From contig OX485804.1 of NCBI GenBank assembly GCA_950295325.1, positions 29,886,001 to 29,950,000 on the forward strand: DNA of 64,000 bases, given 5' to 3'. The notes beneath the pieces are model-generated. The model saw only the letters and a list, made by a program, of their open reading frames with translations, did no database searches and was not told where the DNA came from. Positions 10,471 through 22,310 of this stretch are shown piece by piece; positions within the stretch are counted from its first letter, which is position 1; the number at the start of each line of letters is the position of its first letter. The stretch comes from Polytrichum commune (lineage: Eukaryota; Streptophyta; Polytrichopsida; Polytrichales; Polytrichaceae). Position numbers and translations under genes: made by a program.

Positions 10471-12289
10471 CACCCTCATACCTCACCCAGTGTCAGGTTG
10501 TGGCAGTTAAAACTGTGCCTACTTGCATAGAATGCGACAATTCAAAATTTGTTAGGCATGAAGGTGGTGTATATGGAGCACTTGTTTATGGAAGGTGGAT
10601 CCACTAGGCCATTGCCAAAGTGGGAGGCAGTCAGAGCTGTCCATACTATGTTATATTGTACTTCCCCTTTTGGCACGTACGTCCCCTTTTGTGTGGAAAG
10701 AAATTGGGCGAAAACACGTCTCGAAAGGCCACTTCACTCACACACACACACACACGAGACTGAGGGCCCGCGACCATCACACTTCAAGCACTCTCATTGG
10801 TGGAAAAGGCGGAGCCGGTCTGAGTTCGCCGCTTCACACTCCGCTTGAGGGACCAAAGGAGTATGTGAGTGAATGCAAGATGGATGTGAAGTCTACATGG
10901 ATTCGTACATGTCATCGAATGGGTCATGGTTCGTGGTCACTCGGACTGTTTTCAAAAACCATCTCTTTGAGGTGGGCCTCACATAAACCGGGAGACCATG
11001 GCACTCTGAATGCTCACAACTGTTGATTTATTCTATTTTATCGTGTGTGAGGACCTGCATGAATAGGGATTCATTGAAATAGCATTTGGTTGAGGGTATG
11101 GTCACATATGACTTCACACTACACTTGAGGGTCCGTGACCGCACTACATGATTTTGGAGGTGTCTTGGGATGGCCTTTGGACACTTTCTTTTGGGGTCTC
11201 ACGGTCTCATGGTCACGGCTCTTGGCTCGTGTGTGAGCTAGACTTGTCTTATTATCAATCGCCGGCTTTATTCAAACACCTACTCCTTTTGGGTGTAAAA
11301 TGGTTTGAGGATTTTGTCCTTCTGAATGCATATCTCTAGTATTATTTTAAGGATCGATAAGTGGTGTGTTTTTTAGATGGTCCCTAGGAGGTACGATGGC
11401 TCTTTGATTGGATGTTAAACATACGCTCAACATTGATCACTTTGTGCACACCTATATAGCTACTTCATAAGATCTCATATGTGCTCTCTGAATTTTCAAC
11501 AACTATTGACATTTGTCACCTTGATCTCAACCTTATATCATTAAATCGTATAAGATTTGCTAGTTGGTTTATCCAATATTTATGCACATTTCAAGAGGGC
11601 AAACCTCCGGGAAGTAACAACACTAGGTTTGCCTAGAATTAGATTGAAACCTTCCAAGGTCAACCAATTACATGTTCATGTCTTTTGATTTTTTTATATT
11701 AAATTATGGTAATGTTCAACAACTTCTTTTCAAATGTTGGAAGATTTGTCTAACGTGGTGAGCATCAATTGGTTATACCTCCAACTCAACAGGCTTATTA
11801 ATAGCTGGTTTTTGGAGGGGCATTAGTATTTCATGAGCACTCTAACATGAGCACGGACATAAGTTTTATAGGGCTTTGACACACAACTAAAGGTGGTGCA
11901 AGTGTATTGGATAGAGTATCCAAAAAAAATTAAATTAAATTAAATTGACATGCCAAGATGTCCAACTAGAGCATTGTGCAAAACAAATTGGGAATATGAT
12001 TAAAATAATAATTCCTTGGTTTGTTTTATTTTTAAATTAAAATTAAAATTCGAAAAGAAAGTTGTCACAAAATGATTCCAACAACCAAGTGATCAGTTTT
12101 GTTTTTAGTGTTTGGCTACTAGTAACCATTTCCAATTTATTGCATGCAAAGTTCAAATTCTTGAGAACTTGCCTCTAGTGATACCAAATTGTGCACTTAT
12201 GATGATCGATTGAAATTCTTTTATTGACCAACCTATTATGAGGTGATCTAGTAAAGTCATTTCCAACAACAAGCTTACTATTAACAAGT
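10471..12289. other. Intergenic, no gene recognised
   Basis: Contains a short CA run at about 10739-10757 and overlapping frames of 60-143 codons. These frames lack motifs and run through simple sequence. AT-rich blocks at 11930-12060 (TTAAATTAAATTAAATT) are simple sequence. Confidence 0.4.
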
Positions 12290-12850
12290 GCTAGTGCCCA
12301 ATTCAACATTCTCAGTTTCACAGAAGGCCAAAACTAATTCCAATTTTGAATCAACTTTTTGCAATAGTCATGAAACATTTTCATATACATGTACATGGCT
12401 TTGCCATTCAAGACTAGTACCATGCGGTACTAGTGCTAAGTTCAAGCCCTCAACCGTCAAAATTTCATAAAAAGTGCAAATGAATTCCGATTTGAATTTT
12501 TTTCGTTTCAAAATTCATGAAGTTCTCTCATCTGCATGTATATGAGCTTTGCCCTTGAAGACTACAATTGTGCAGTATTAGGGCTGAGCTCAAGCCATGC
12601 ACCTTTGAAACTTCATAAAAAATGCCAACAAATTCCGATTTTAGGTTTTGTTTTTAAATATTCATGAAATTCTCTCATCTACATGTATATGAGTTTTGCC
12701 ATTCAAGACTAGTACTATGGAGTTCTAGGGTTGACCTCAAGCCCTCAACCTTCCAAGTTTCATAGAAGGTCCAAACAAACTTTGATTTCAATTTTTGTTC
12801 CTATTTTTCAATATTCATGAAAATCCCTCATCTACATTCTTTGTCAGCCC
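12290..12850 (+). repeat. ~147-bp tandem array, about four units
   Basis: Repeated wording recurs every ~145-150 bp. It includes TTTGCCATTCAAGACTAGTA at about 12400 and 12695 (variant CCTTGAAGACTACAATTG at about 12551), TCAAGCCCTCAACC at about 12443 and 12738, and ATTCATGAAATTCTCTCATC-type sequence before each. Units have diverged and no ORF is conserved. Confidence 0.65.
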
Positions 12851-14370
12851 CCTCAAAGCAATTCAACCCTGTTTTTCACACCCTACCATGTTGTGAAACG
12901 GGCAACATAAAATTACAACATGCAACGTAAATATTAGAATAGACAACATAAATTTTAGACCGGGTAGCCCCCATGAAAACTTGGCTATAGGGGGTCTAAG
13001 GATCACTTTAAATAATTCCCATAAGTTACGGGTAGCTCCCAAAAAATTGGTAATAGGGGCCTGCTCATGCTCATGTCCTAGCTTCTCTCGTGTTTGGATC
13101 TCCCCGTCCGTTATCTTATTATCATGCCTATATTCACACTCAAACACTACCTCCCCACACATACACACATAAGCTTTAGAGTAGGTATCATGTAGTTTCA
13201 ATAATGGTGATCAAATAGTGACCTTAAGTGGTCTCCAAGATGTAAATACATATCTACGTCTTATTCTTTTATATATATATATATATGAGAAAGAAAACCA
13301 TTCATGAATATATGTCAATGGCTTCACAAAAATACCAAGAATGATGCTTATGTTGGTCATTTGGATTTGTGCACGAACAAATATGCTGAAATTCGTACGT
13401 GCATAAAGATGCACTTCTATGCCAAATTCAAGGAAATCTTCCATGAGTTTGGGATGAATTTACATACTATTTTACAAATTTGGAGCTCTACAAGCATGCT
13501 TTTGTTGTTGGTTAGAGCAATTTGGTTTCTAGAGTAGCCATTTTGGTAGAGGCCAAAGTGTAAGGACTCCAAAGTTTGGAATGAGGGGAGCCTACACTTG
13601 GTAGATTGACATGGACTACACCAATGTTTGGATCATTGTTGCTTTAGGGTGGACCGTCATTGTTGCACACATCGACGACTTGTTTCCTCAAATTCTCGCA
13701 TGTCAATTTAGTGTAATAGAGTGAACAATGTTCAAGTTGAGGACTATTCATTTTTTAATGGAGTGTTAACATAAAACGGACATTGTACTTGGAAAATTCC
13801 CAACCCCATGGTACAAGAGCCTATTATTGAGTGGTATTATGTCAGTTTTGAACAAAAACAACATGCTCAATGTTCCATCAAATTGATCATTATGTGACCA
13901 CAATGACGAGTAATACACAAATGTAATATTCATCACACCGATTTTCTCAAAATGCAATATAATAAAACCAATGAAGACCACGCGCTTCAATCGCACAAAG
14001 ATCTAGTTATGAAAGGGGATCCTACAGGGCTTCCAAGGTTGGTACTCTACTTCATTTTTTACTACATGTATGTAAAGAATTGATGTGAGATTGCACATTT
14101 TCTAGAGGGATCCTTCATAAATCCAAATAGTAATTTTAAACTTAACCTAGCATGAATGGATTTTTATTTAATTATAGATAGAAACTATGGCTACACATAG
14201 TTTCCAAATTTGTATGTGTTAACTTAATACGATGCTCTCCATTGTTCAACTAACTTATTCAAGTGAAAACACATAGTACTTATAAATTCTTTCTTATTCC
14301 TGAAGGCCTCCACATTCATCATGTGTGTAGGCAGGAGATAACCATGTTCAATGACATGCACATGAAATGG

Positions 14371-14371
<1 letters not shown>
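12851..14371. other. Intergenic, no gene recognised
   Basis: AT-rich sequence with a short (AT)n at about 13269-13287. A local motif containing GGGTAGCCCC recurs as GGGTAGCTCC at about 12961 and 13030. No coding family is recognised. Confidence 0.4.
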
Positions 14372-14421
<50 letters not shown>

Positions 14422-14448
14422 TATATATATATATATATATATATATAT
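14372..14448. repeat. Compound microsatellite (CA)n(AT)n
   Basis: Uninterrupted CA dinucleotides at about 14373-14418 are followed directly by AT dinucleotides to about 14448. Open frames that cross it on both strands are artefacts of the repeat. Confidence 0.95.
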
Positions 14449-14618
14449 CTTAAAATTTGTGGTATCATGTCTCCAAACATTCATACAAGATTTGTTAGTT
14501 TATTGAGTTTAAATTTCTCACATTTTGAAAGGCTAAACCTCATGGAAGGAACCATAGTAGGCATGTCTCCCTCACCTTCACTTAATCTTGGGAAGTATCT
14601 TCCACATGGCTTGGATTC

Positions 14619-14930
14619 TTGGTTGTGATTTTTTTCAACCAGTTCAATGGAAATTTACTTGAAACTAGATGGTGGTCAACTATACCAATCCCTAGAGATA
14701 ACAAATTATGCCACTTTTGCTCTTACAATGCAGTTGAAAATGAGGCACAATTTGTGTTAGAGTGTCCCCTCCATAATTCCATCATAGTTAAGTTCCCTTC
14801 ATTACTTGACAATGTATTGTAGTACTAAGGATTCATTTTTCCAATTGGACCATCAAGTTGATATTGGCCTCTATCTCACAAAGGCTAGTGCACTTTCATA
14901 CTCTAGGGAATGTTTGACACCGTCTTGATG
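14619..14930 (+). mobile_element. Non-LTR retrotransposon tail remnant (RT zinc-binding-like)
   Basis: The frame contains KLCHFCSYNAVENEAQFVLE followed by CPLHNSI and KFPSLL. This is the pattern of the Cys-rich zinc-binding segment downstream of reverse transcriptase in LINE-type elements (C-x2-C, acidic stretch, F, CP). The reading continues after a stop in a shifted frame as FFQLDHQVDIGLYLTKA. The usual His in the knuckle is Gln here. No catalytic reverse transcriptase or endonuclease part is seen, so this is a truncated, frameshifted copy. Confidence 0.5.
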
Positions 14931-15290
14931 AACTTTTAATCTCATAAACCTTTTAAATTCTAGGTTTTCGAAATCAACTTCAGTTCCATTCATTTCATTT
15001 GCTTTTCAAGAAGAAAATGAAGAGATCTCGACACTCAAAGGTTGAAGGAACATAAATGAAAATCACTCAGAAGTGACTTCCAAATGGTTGACGCTAAGCA
15101 TGCCAAATCTCAATGATTTTGATTGCAAATATTCAGAAACAAATCACAACAAGGTACTATTCAATTACGTTATGCCCCAAGACCTGTTATAAACATAGAT
15201 TGAAAGATGCACATGTGGAAATGGTGGCTGAAGATGCTATCTATTGCATAGAATTGTGTGCTTGATTCCTTCACGTACATACCTACAATA

Positions 15291-15316
15291 AACCCTAAAC
15301 CCTGAACCCTGAACCC
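15291..15316 (+). repeat. Telomere-like heptamer run
   Basis: AACCCTAAACCCTGAACCCT and the bases after it give about three to four plant telomere-like heptamers (CCCTAAA), partly mutated. Such interstitial runs also occur in promoters as telo-boxes. No gene starts nearby on either strand. Confidence 0.5.
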
Positions 15317-16332
15317 CTCAACTTTATTTCTTCAATCGGAAATCTCATTTGAAGAGTAAGGTATTTCAAAAAGGGTAACTTCTCTAAGAAATGACTAAAG
15401 ATGATGTTGTTAACATCTAAAACTCATTCTTCTTGTATCTCAAAAGCCCCATCAGACATTATAGGTGAATACAATGATACACTCATGGAACCTCTGAACA
15501 TTTCAGAGTGGATCCCTAGCCATTGACCTCAACGTATCTTATACAAAAACTCCATGCCTTCCTGCAATTTGCAGATTTTACTTACTGCCATAGTTTGATG
15601 AGCAGGACTCCCTCACACAGCAAGATATTCCATGACCAGAACCAGATCCACCTACTCATCAGATCTACAATCTCCACCAAGTGGAAATATACATTGAAGT
15701 ATGCCCCTCTGGAACAAGTGATAGTCCATCATCCTTGCCAACAAATGTAATAGTCCTTCGCAATGGCCTTCATTAAACATCTTCATGAAATTACAGAACT
15801 TGGAAAGAAGGCTCAGGACGAGTTATGGATCACTCACTTGTAACATCGCATTAGTGCGAAAAAAGAAAAATGAGGTATAGGACAAAAGTTGCAAGATAAC
15901 TGTGCAGGAAAAGGTTATATACAGCTAACTACATTGCCATATGATGCTAACGTATGATGAAACTCATATCCATTTGCTAAGAAGCTTTGTATGTCACTCA
16001 AAGGAGGGCATACTCTGCAACCATTACCGGTGATATAACACTATATAACCTTGGGGATAACATCATCTCAAAATCATCTAGCCTGTTTCTGTTGCTCTCG
16101 TACTACATAGTAACAACCCACTTTGCACTGCTACAAGACTTAAGTTCCAGCAACCTCCTTAGGAACAGTGGTATATATTGCTGTACCTTAGAATTTCCTC
16201 AAAAGCAAATCAGGTTCTCTCAACTCACATATTTCCAAAGAATACACCAACATACTCACATCGCACTGACAGGCCTGGTCTGTTACACTGTAACAGACAC
16301 AACAATTACAACAATAAAAAAAAGTTAACCTC
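15317..16332 (-). other. Downstream flank of the WVD2-like gene
   Basis: AT-rich region immediately after the stop of the microtubule-protein gene (which reads leftwards). It probably includes its 3' UTR. Open frames here lack motifs and no other gene is seen. Confidence 0.4.
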
Positions 16333-18489
16333 TTATGAGCCAACAGCTACATCTCCTATAGTTGCTACCAGCTCCTGATTACTTGGCTTAGCAACCACAA
16401 CTTTTGCATTGCCACTATCCGCACCTTGAGGCTTCTTAACAGGTGTTGTGCCCTTTGGACGCCATTGCATAGACTTCCTCACCTCCTCTTTTGGGTCTGC
16501 ACCCCCAACACGTCCAGAAACTTTACTGCTTCTGGATTTCAATGCATCCCCACCCTTCTGATCACCTAATGCTCCGCCCCCTTGCACAGACCTTCCTGAA
16601 TTTGTGCTTCGTCCTCTGCTCGACTCCTTAGTGCCTGCCACGCTTTCCACCTTCTGCTCCTCTCTTTCATTCTGCTCTGCCACTGCATCTCCCACTGCAC
16701 CATCCTCTCCGCTGGGAGAGGCCAACGCACGAACCACTTTAGCATTTCCTGTGCTTCTGCTCTTCTCCCCACCATTTGCCTTTGTAACCATGCCGGGCTT
16801 CTCTCCTGTCACCTTCTTGCTCGCCACCTTCTTCAATGTGCTCTTCTTCTCCTCCGTTGGATCTCCCGCTTTCTGGTGCACTCCTAATCCGCTGCCCCGA
16901 AATTCGTTCCTGATTCTCGCCACTGGAGATTTTGACCCGTCCTGTTCTGTTCCCGCCAGGCTACTCCTCCTTGAAGTTGTCAACTTGGGTGACTTCGGCC
17001 GGGTTGGAGGAATCTTCTTCACTTCCATTTTCGGAGGTCCTCCTTCCTGGTAGAAACTTGGCATCGGGGTGGCCTTGAATGTCAAACTCTTCCGCAGCTG
17101 CTTCATCTCGTTCTCTAACTCTTCCTGGCTCTTTGCCTGGATCTGATTCTTCTCTTCCTCCTTTGCCTTCAACTTCTCCTCCAACTTCGAATAGAATTCA
17201 CGTCGCTTTTCTGCCCTCTCGTCGCACTTGAAACTGAATCCCGAAGGATTCCCTCCCATGCTCACCTTCAGCTTCAGGTCCGCAATTTCCTCCTCCAACT
17301 TTGCCTGTCCTTCCTTCTCCATCATCTCCAATGTGTCCTGATCTTCTTTTGACATCTCTGTAGGAGCTGCTCTGATTCCCCCCACGCCACCTGTTCCCTT
17401 TGTGCTCTTGCTGGGGAAACTCTTCCTCACTGCCGCGTTCCGTAATGCACTTACCCCGTTGCGCACAACCTTAGACCCTTCTCCCTCTGCAGGACGACCT
17501 CCCAATGACGCCCTCTTCTCCGTTGCCAATGCAAACGGTTGTGGCACTGTCAGCTTCGCACGTGAACCTGCTGTGGATGCTCGCCCATGTGCAATTCCTC
17601 CTGCCTGTGAGTTGCTGTCTGACGCCTCCGCCTCCTCTCCTGGAGACCGTTTTCCTCTTCCTCCTTCCGGATCACCCTTCGCATGTCCTCTGCTCACAGA
17701 ACCAGGAGCACTTGATGGCTTTGCCACTCGTCCCTGAGAAACGCCTGGATGGCCCTTCTTTGTTGGAGTTGATAAAACTTTCGCAGGCTTGCTCGACTTC
17801 GGACCTGTCTGTTCCTCCATGGCTTGCTGACCCAGAGCTTCTTGGTGCTCTGCACCTTCTGCCTTCTCAGCGCGCTCTTCACTTTCTGTCTGCTCCCTAG
17901 TCTCCTTGTGCCCTCCATTCGACAGCTTGTTTCCTGCCCCTTCCCTATATCCATCCACTGATTCTTCTCCCTGTGAATCCTTGCTCGTCACCCCAATCTC
18001 CCCTTCCTCACCATCTGTCACTTTCTGAGCTTCCAACTCCTCTGCAAGCTGGATCAAATTCTCTAGCTCGCCTGCTCTTCGCTGTTCTGATCCCTCTTTC
18101 TCATCCTCCATGTCATCCTCCAAATGTTCCTCTGGATGACTCTCTCCATCACCATTCTCTTGCTCCCCGTGTTCCTCCTCATGATATTCCTCATGATCAT
18201 CTTCGGGGTCACCCAGATGATCCTCTTCATAATCTTCATCGTAATGTTCCTCTGGGAAGGCCAGCTGCTCCCCTGACTCATCTCCTTGACCCTCGCTAAC
18301 ATGGGCACGAATTCGCACATTTGATAGCCTCTCTGACTCTTCTACACTGGGCTCCTCCATAGGATTGTCTTCGTGATCTGCTCCACCCTCCTCACCATAA
18401 TAATGCTCTTCATTGTCATCAGCTGCCACTCGCAACTGGGGCATCGCATTATTATCCTCCATGGTGTGGCTTTCCTCGCTGTCACCCAT
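16333..18489 (-). CDS. WVD2-like / TPX2-domain microtubule-associated protein
   Basis: A single exon of 718 codons (ATG 18489, TAA 16335-16333). Near residues 418-500 it has the conserved WVD2/TPX2 C-terminal block: [20 protein letters not shown], a charged coiled-coil stretch, then [19 protein letters not shown] and [10 protein letters not shown]. Upstream, at about residues 314-330, [15 protein letters not shown] is the short basic motif common to WVD2-like proteins. These proteins bind and bundle cortical microtubules and shape cell elongation. The first ~165 residues are extremely rich in Glu, Asp and His. The rest outside the TPX2 block is low-complexity Ser/Lys/Glu/Gly-rich and probably disordered. 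WVD2-like genes are usually spliced in seed plants, so the unbroken reading frame is notable. The sequence CTTACAG directly before the ATG also looks like a splice acceptor, so a 5' UTR intron is possible. Confidence 0.9.
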   Translation of the reverse strand: MGDSEESHTMEDNNAMPQLRVAADDNEEHYYGEEGGADHEDNPMEEPSVEESERLSNVRIRAHVSEGQGDESGEQLAFPEEHYDEDYEEDHLGDPEDDHEEYHEEEHGEQENGDGESHPEEHLEDDMEDEKEGSEQRRAGELENLIQLAEELEAQKVTDGEEGEIGVTSKDSQGEESVDGYREGAGNKLSNGGHKETREQTESEERAEKAEGAEHQEALGQQAMEEQTGPKSSKPAKVLSTPTKKGHPGVSQGRVAKPSSAPGSVSRGHAKGDPEGGRGKRSPGEEAEASDSNSQAGGIAHGRASTAGSRAKLTVPQPFALATEKRASLGGRPAEGEGSKVVRNGVSALRNAAVRKSFPSKSTKGTGGVGGIRAAPTEMSKEDQDTLEMMEKEGQAKLEEEIADLKLKVSMGGNPSGFSFKCDERAEKRREFYSKLEEKLKAKEEEKNQIQAKSQEELENEMKQLRKSLTFKATPMPSFYQEGGPPKMEVKKIPPTRPKSPKLTTSRRSSLAGTEQDGSKSPVARIRNEFRGSGLGVHQKAGDPTEEKKSTLKKVASKKVTGEKPGMVTKANGGEKSRSTGNAKVVRALASPSGEDGAVGDAVAEQNEREEQKVESVAGTKESSRGRSTNSGRSVQGGGALGDQKGGDALKSRSSKVSGRVGGADPKEEVRKSMQWRPKGTTPVKKPQGADSGNAKVVVAKPSNQELVATIGDVAVGS

Positions 18490-18533
18490 CCTGTAAGCGC
18501 TCTACACACCAACTGTTTGTCAGAAGTGTGAAG

Positions 18534-18543
18534 TTTATATAAA
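18534..18543 (-). promoter_or_regulatory. TATA-box-like element before the WVD2-like ORF
   Basis: TTTATATAAA, a palindromic TATA-like word, sits about 45 bp upstream of the ATG at 18489. If used, the 5' UTR would be very short. The alternative is a distal promoter in the GC-rich region near 20 kb, joined by a 5' UTR intron ending at 18490. Confidence 0.3.
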
Positions 18544-20100
18544 TATTCAATCAGAGACAATAATTACCAACACGAAAATTAACAAGTTCTTCCCCTCTCT
18601 TTCACACACGCTGAGAAAATGGAGCAGAACAATAATTCTGCTCACAACTTTCTGCCTTGCAATTCTCCCATATGTGTACAAGTCAGTAGGACACAATAAC
18701 ATTCAACAGCTGAGGGACTGCTGCAGTTCACAAACATTCTAGGCTTTCAGCTACTCATTCTGCAAATGATTGAAATATGCTCATATATTTACTGGAATTC
18801 TCGGCCTGGAACGCAAGACCTAATTCTAGGTATGTAAGTTATAAGGCTAGACACCCGACTATCTTAACATCGTTAGCTTATGTATAAACTCCACGTCTCC
18901 GGTGCAAAACTAAGATCCAGTCTGTCCTCTCACCTGGTTTGGTGCTCCAACTTGGTCTCACAGACCATCGTCTGTAGAGTTTCAGAAATCTCACCAACCA
19001 ATAGCTGTCCGAACGGATCTCTAATGTACACCTCCAATCCAGTACCTATTTAACGGGTCACTCTTCCTCCAAATCAGAACGGTCTCCACCCAATATCTGA
19101 ACAAGACGTGCGTGTACACTAAAGACCTAACCTTTCCAAAATCATCAACAGCCGTTTTTACGCAATTCCCTCCATTACACGTTGTATGCACCATACTCTG
19201 CACCTATCTCCTTGATCCCTTAGTCCAGAAAATCCGGGAACAATCTGTGCCCGATAACAAGGTCAATCTCTGCTATGCTCTACCCTACTCTACACCGACG
19301 ATGATGCATTACGATATAATAAGCGCCCCCAGGAGTTCACTTACATTTCCAAAAGATCGCAGCTACAGGTCGCCAAGCAGCTCGTCGAGCTAGTCTTCAC
19401 ACAACATCGATCACCGATTCGGCCTCTGCCAAATCGCAATGTCCCACACGACACGACTCGTCGGTTTCGTCTCCTGTGCACCTCAACCTCTATGTAGATA
19501 CGCTTGCGTTCCGTTGGGCACTGTTAACTACAACCTTCACAGTCACACGCGTGCCCCCACAATCTGTCACCCGCCTCTCTTCTGTTCTCCGATAGATAGA
19601 TAACCCCCAGCTGATGCTACGCCTTCACAACTTGCAACGGAAATAAACTGATCCACGCTCCACGCTAATCGTACAGCATTTCGATCTCGGCGGCAAGCTC
19701 CGCCGAATCTAAGCCTCGACCTCTGCACGCGCACCTTGGCACTCAAATGCAGATATCTCGCGCTACGAGGCACCGCAGACGTCGAGGTTTGTTGCACGGA
19801 TCGCAAAGCGCAAGCAAGCAGCGATCGGCGGGGGTGCCACAGTCATCCAGGGGGCGATGGTAGGGCAACAGGCGGCGTTCTTGACGAGAAAGGGGTCGGC
19901 CTCTCTGGACTCAGGGCAACGAAGCCATATCCAGCGAGCTCTTCCGTATCGGCGGAGAAGACGACCCCATGCCCGCGCGTCTCGTTCCCCTCCGCGCTCC
20001 CCTCGTCGTCCCCCGCGTGGGAACTCGTTCCCGGATGAGATCGAGTCAGAGCTGTCCATGTGTTAAAGGAGTGTGGCCCCCCTTGGGAACAAGTCTTCAC
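18544..20100 (-). other. Upstream region of WVD2-like gene, GC-rich at its far end
   Basis: 18.5-19.4 kb is AT-balanced with no gene. About 19400-20070 is markedly GC- and CpG-rich for this window and carries overlapping open frames on both strands (for example 19763-20059 -, starting MDSSDSISSGNEFPRGGRR). These frames have no family motif and are low-complexity Arg/Gly/Pro-rich. They are better explained as a first, probably untranslated, exon plus promoter of the gene at 16333-18489. A coding 5' exon cannot be excluded. Confidence 0.45.
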
Positions 20101-20194
20101 TGAGCCTCCCTTTCAAGTTTTGAATTTCTCATTATCGTCCCACACGAGCACCGATTACGTCCGCCAATCCGTGACTTAAGTCACCTCGGTAATT

Positions 20195-20930
20195 ATGTGT
20201 GGCTGACGATGATGTGTACCTTAGGAAAACGTACATATATAAGTAGATGTAAGGTATTGTATGTTTTTGGCCCTATTGTCGCCACTTCCAAGTTCCCACT
20301 CCTTCAACAACTTTGGCCGTTGGATTGGATCGGATCGGATCGCCAATTGTTTCATCCTTTTAGCAATTGTGAGTCATCAAGGGTTGTCATCAAGGAGGAT
20401 GTATACCGTAGGTGATCTACATACATAAGTAGATGTAGTGTATGTATGCGGCCATGTTGTGGGGGATTCTAAGTTCCAAGTTTTCATTCTGTCGATAACC
20501 TTGGCCGTTTGGTTCAGAATGGCAGTTGTTTCATCGTTGTGGCAATTGTGAATCACAAGGATTGTCACCAAGGATGTTTGTTTTGGATGATGTACGTGCA
20601 TGAGTAGATGTAAGGTATGTGGTCATGTTGTAAGCGCTTTCAAGTTCCAGATCCCACTCCAAGTTCGACAACTTTGGTTGTTGGATTGGATCGGCGATTG
20701 TTTCATCCTTTTTAGTAATTGTGAACCACACGGGCTCTTCATCAAGGATGTGTGACTTGGATGATGCGCGTGCATAAGGAGATGTAAGGTGAGTATGTGG
20801 CCATGTTCTGGGCATCACTTCCAAGTTCCAACTCCTTTGATAACTTTGGGCATTGGATTGCATTGGCAATTGTTTCATTCTTGTAGTAATTGTGAATCAT
20901 TCATGAGGATTGTCGATCCAAGTTCCGGAA
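20195..20930 (+). repeat. ~180-bp tandem array, about four units
   Basis: Each unit contains CATAAGTAGATGTAAGGT-type sequence, CCATGTTGT, CAAGTTCCCACTCC-type, AACTTTGGCCGTTGGATTGG and a TGTTTCATCCTT block. Each ends with a GTCATCAAGGA-type stretch. Units begin near 20210, 20400, 20580 and 20760. The array abuts the GC-rich region upstream of the WVD2-like gene. Confidence 0.75.
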
Positions 20931-21149
20931 TTGGAGTTGAGATGCATATGTTCCAAATGATCAAAGACTATTGATATAAATATTTTTGTGTATGCTTGTT
21001 GGTCACATGTCAAGATTTGATTCATTCACACCAATATCATCTCCCATGTCCCATTTTTGAAGAAAAATGAAGAAAATAAATAAAAAGAATCCATGTCAAA
21101 ACAAAAAGAAAACATTTCTTAGTCACATGGCAAGCACATGGCTCAAGTG

Positions 21150-21790
21150 TGAACCTTTTGTTGCATTGATGTAAATTTTTAAGAAGGTTGCTTATCATTC
21201 ATGCTCTTCTATAGGCAAACTATCCACATTTGGATCCATGCAAACCTTTTGTTGCATTAACGTAAACTTTAAAGAAGGTTGCTTTTCAACCATGCTCTTC
21301 TACGGGCAAATTATCCACATTTGGATCCATGCGAACCTTTTGTTGCATTAGCGTAAACTTTTAAGAAGGTTGCTTATCATTCATGCTCTTCTATAGGCAA
21401 CCTATCCACATTTGGATTCATGCGAACCTTTTATTGCATTAGTGTAAACTTTAAAGAAGGTTGCTTATCATTCATGCTCTTCGATGGGCTAAGTATCCAC
21501 ATTTGGATCATGCGAATCTTTTGTTGCATTAGCGTAAACTTTTAAGAAGGTTGCTTATCATTCATGCTCTTCTATGGGCAAAGTATCCACATTTGGATTC
21601 ATGTGAACCTTTTGTTGCATTAACGCAAACTTTAAGTACGTTGCTTATCATTCATGCTCTCTATGTGCAAAGTATCCACATTTGGATTCATGCGAACCTT
21701 TTGTTGCATTAGCGCAAACTTTATGAAGGTTGCTTATCATTCATGCTCTCCTATGGGCATAGTATCCACATTTGGATTCATGTTCACTTG
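21150..21790 (+). repeat. 91-bp tandem array, seven units
   Basis: The word GAACCTTTTGTTGCATT (or a close variant) begins units at about 21151, 21242, 21333, 21424, 21514, 21605 and 21694, a spacing of 89-91 bp. Every unit also has AAGAAGGTTGCTTATCATTC (or a variant) and TATCCACATTTGGAT. There are no unique spacers between units, so this is a minisatellite and not a CRISPR-like array. Confidence 0.9.
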
Positions 21791-22099
21791 CCCATGGTTC
21801 ACATGGTGAAATGAATCGGCAACGACAAAAAGAAGATTGTTCTTTCATCCCCTTCTAGTACCTACATTCCAAAAAGAAAAGAAAAAAAGACCCATCTCAC
21901 TTTGCCCCGCCCCCCCCCCCCCCTCATGGTTCTCACTTTATGTATGGTGCAATCATGTTTGAGAACATGCCTAGTTGGTATCAAGATTGACAATTCCATG
22001 CACATATTTCTACCTAGTAATGGCCATCGGGTTGGAGAATATTGTTATGTACCAAACTTGATACTTGGGCCAATTCCATGATGTGTGTTTTGATCTAAG

Positions 22100-22310
22100 G
22101 TTTGGGATCACTACATGGTAAGGTAAGTGGGTATAATTCAAACTGTCCTCTTAAACATGCACCTAAATTTGAGTGGTGTGTGGTTATGTGCGGATCTCAG
22201 ATCAGATACCAAAATGACATGTGTTTAAAAAAAGATTGGACTACATGTTCAATGTTTGTTAACCATTCCAAGCTCAATGATGAACATAGTTGGAGGGACG
22301 TATAAAATCA
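22100..22310 (+). repeat. Dispersed repeat copy (family of 5160-5330)
   Basis: Shares order and wording with 5160-5330 and 23930-24170: GGTAAGTGGGTATAATTC-type start, a GACATGTGTTTAAAAA block and CATAGTTGGAGGGACG near the end. This copy holds a 67-codon frame that is not preserved in the other copies. Confidence 0.45.

Noticed and set aside
14224-14628. Frames of 86 and 121 codons on both strands
   Set aside because: Created by the (CA)n(AT)n microsatellite, which is open in several frames.
21150-21790. Regular repeats resembling a CRISPR array
   Set aside because: Units are contiguous with no unique spacers, and the DNA is a plant nuclear genome.
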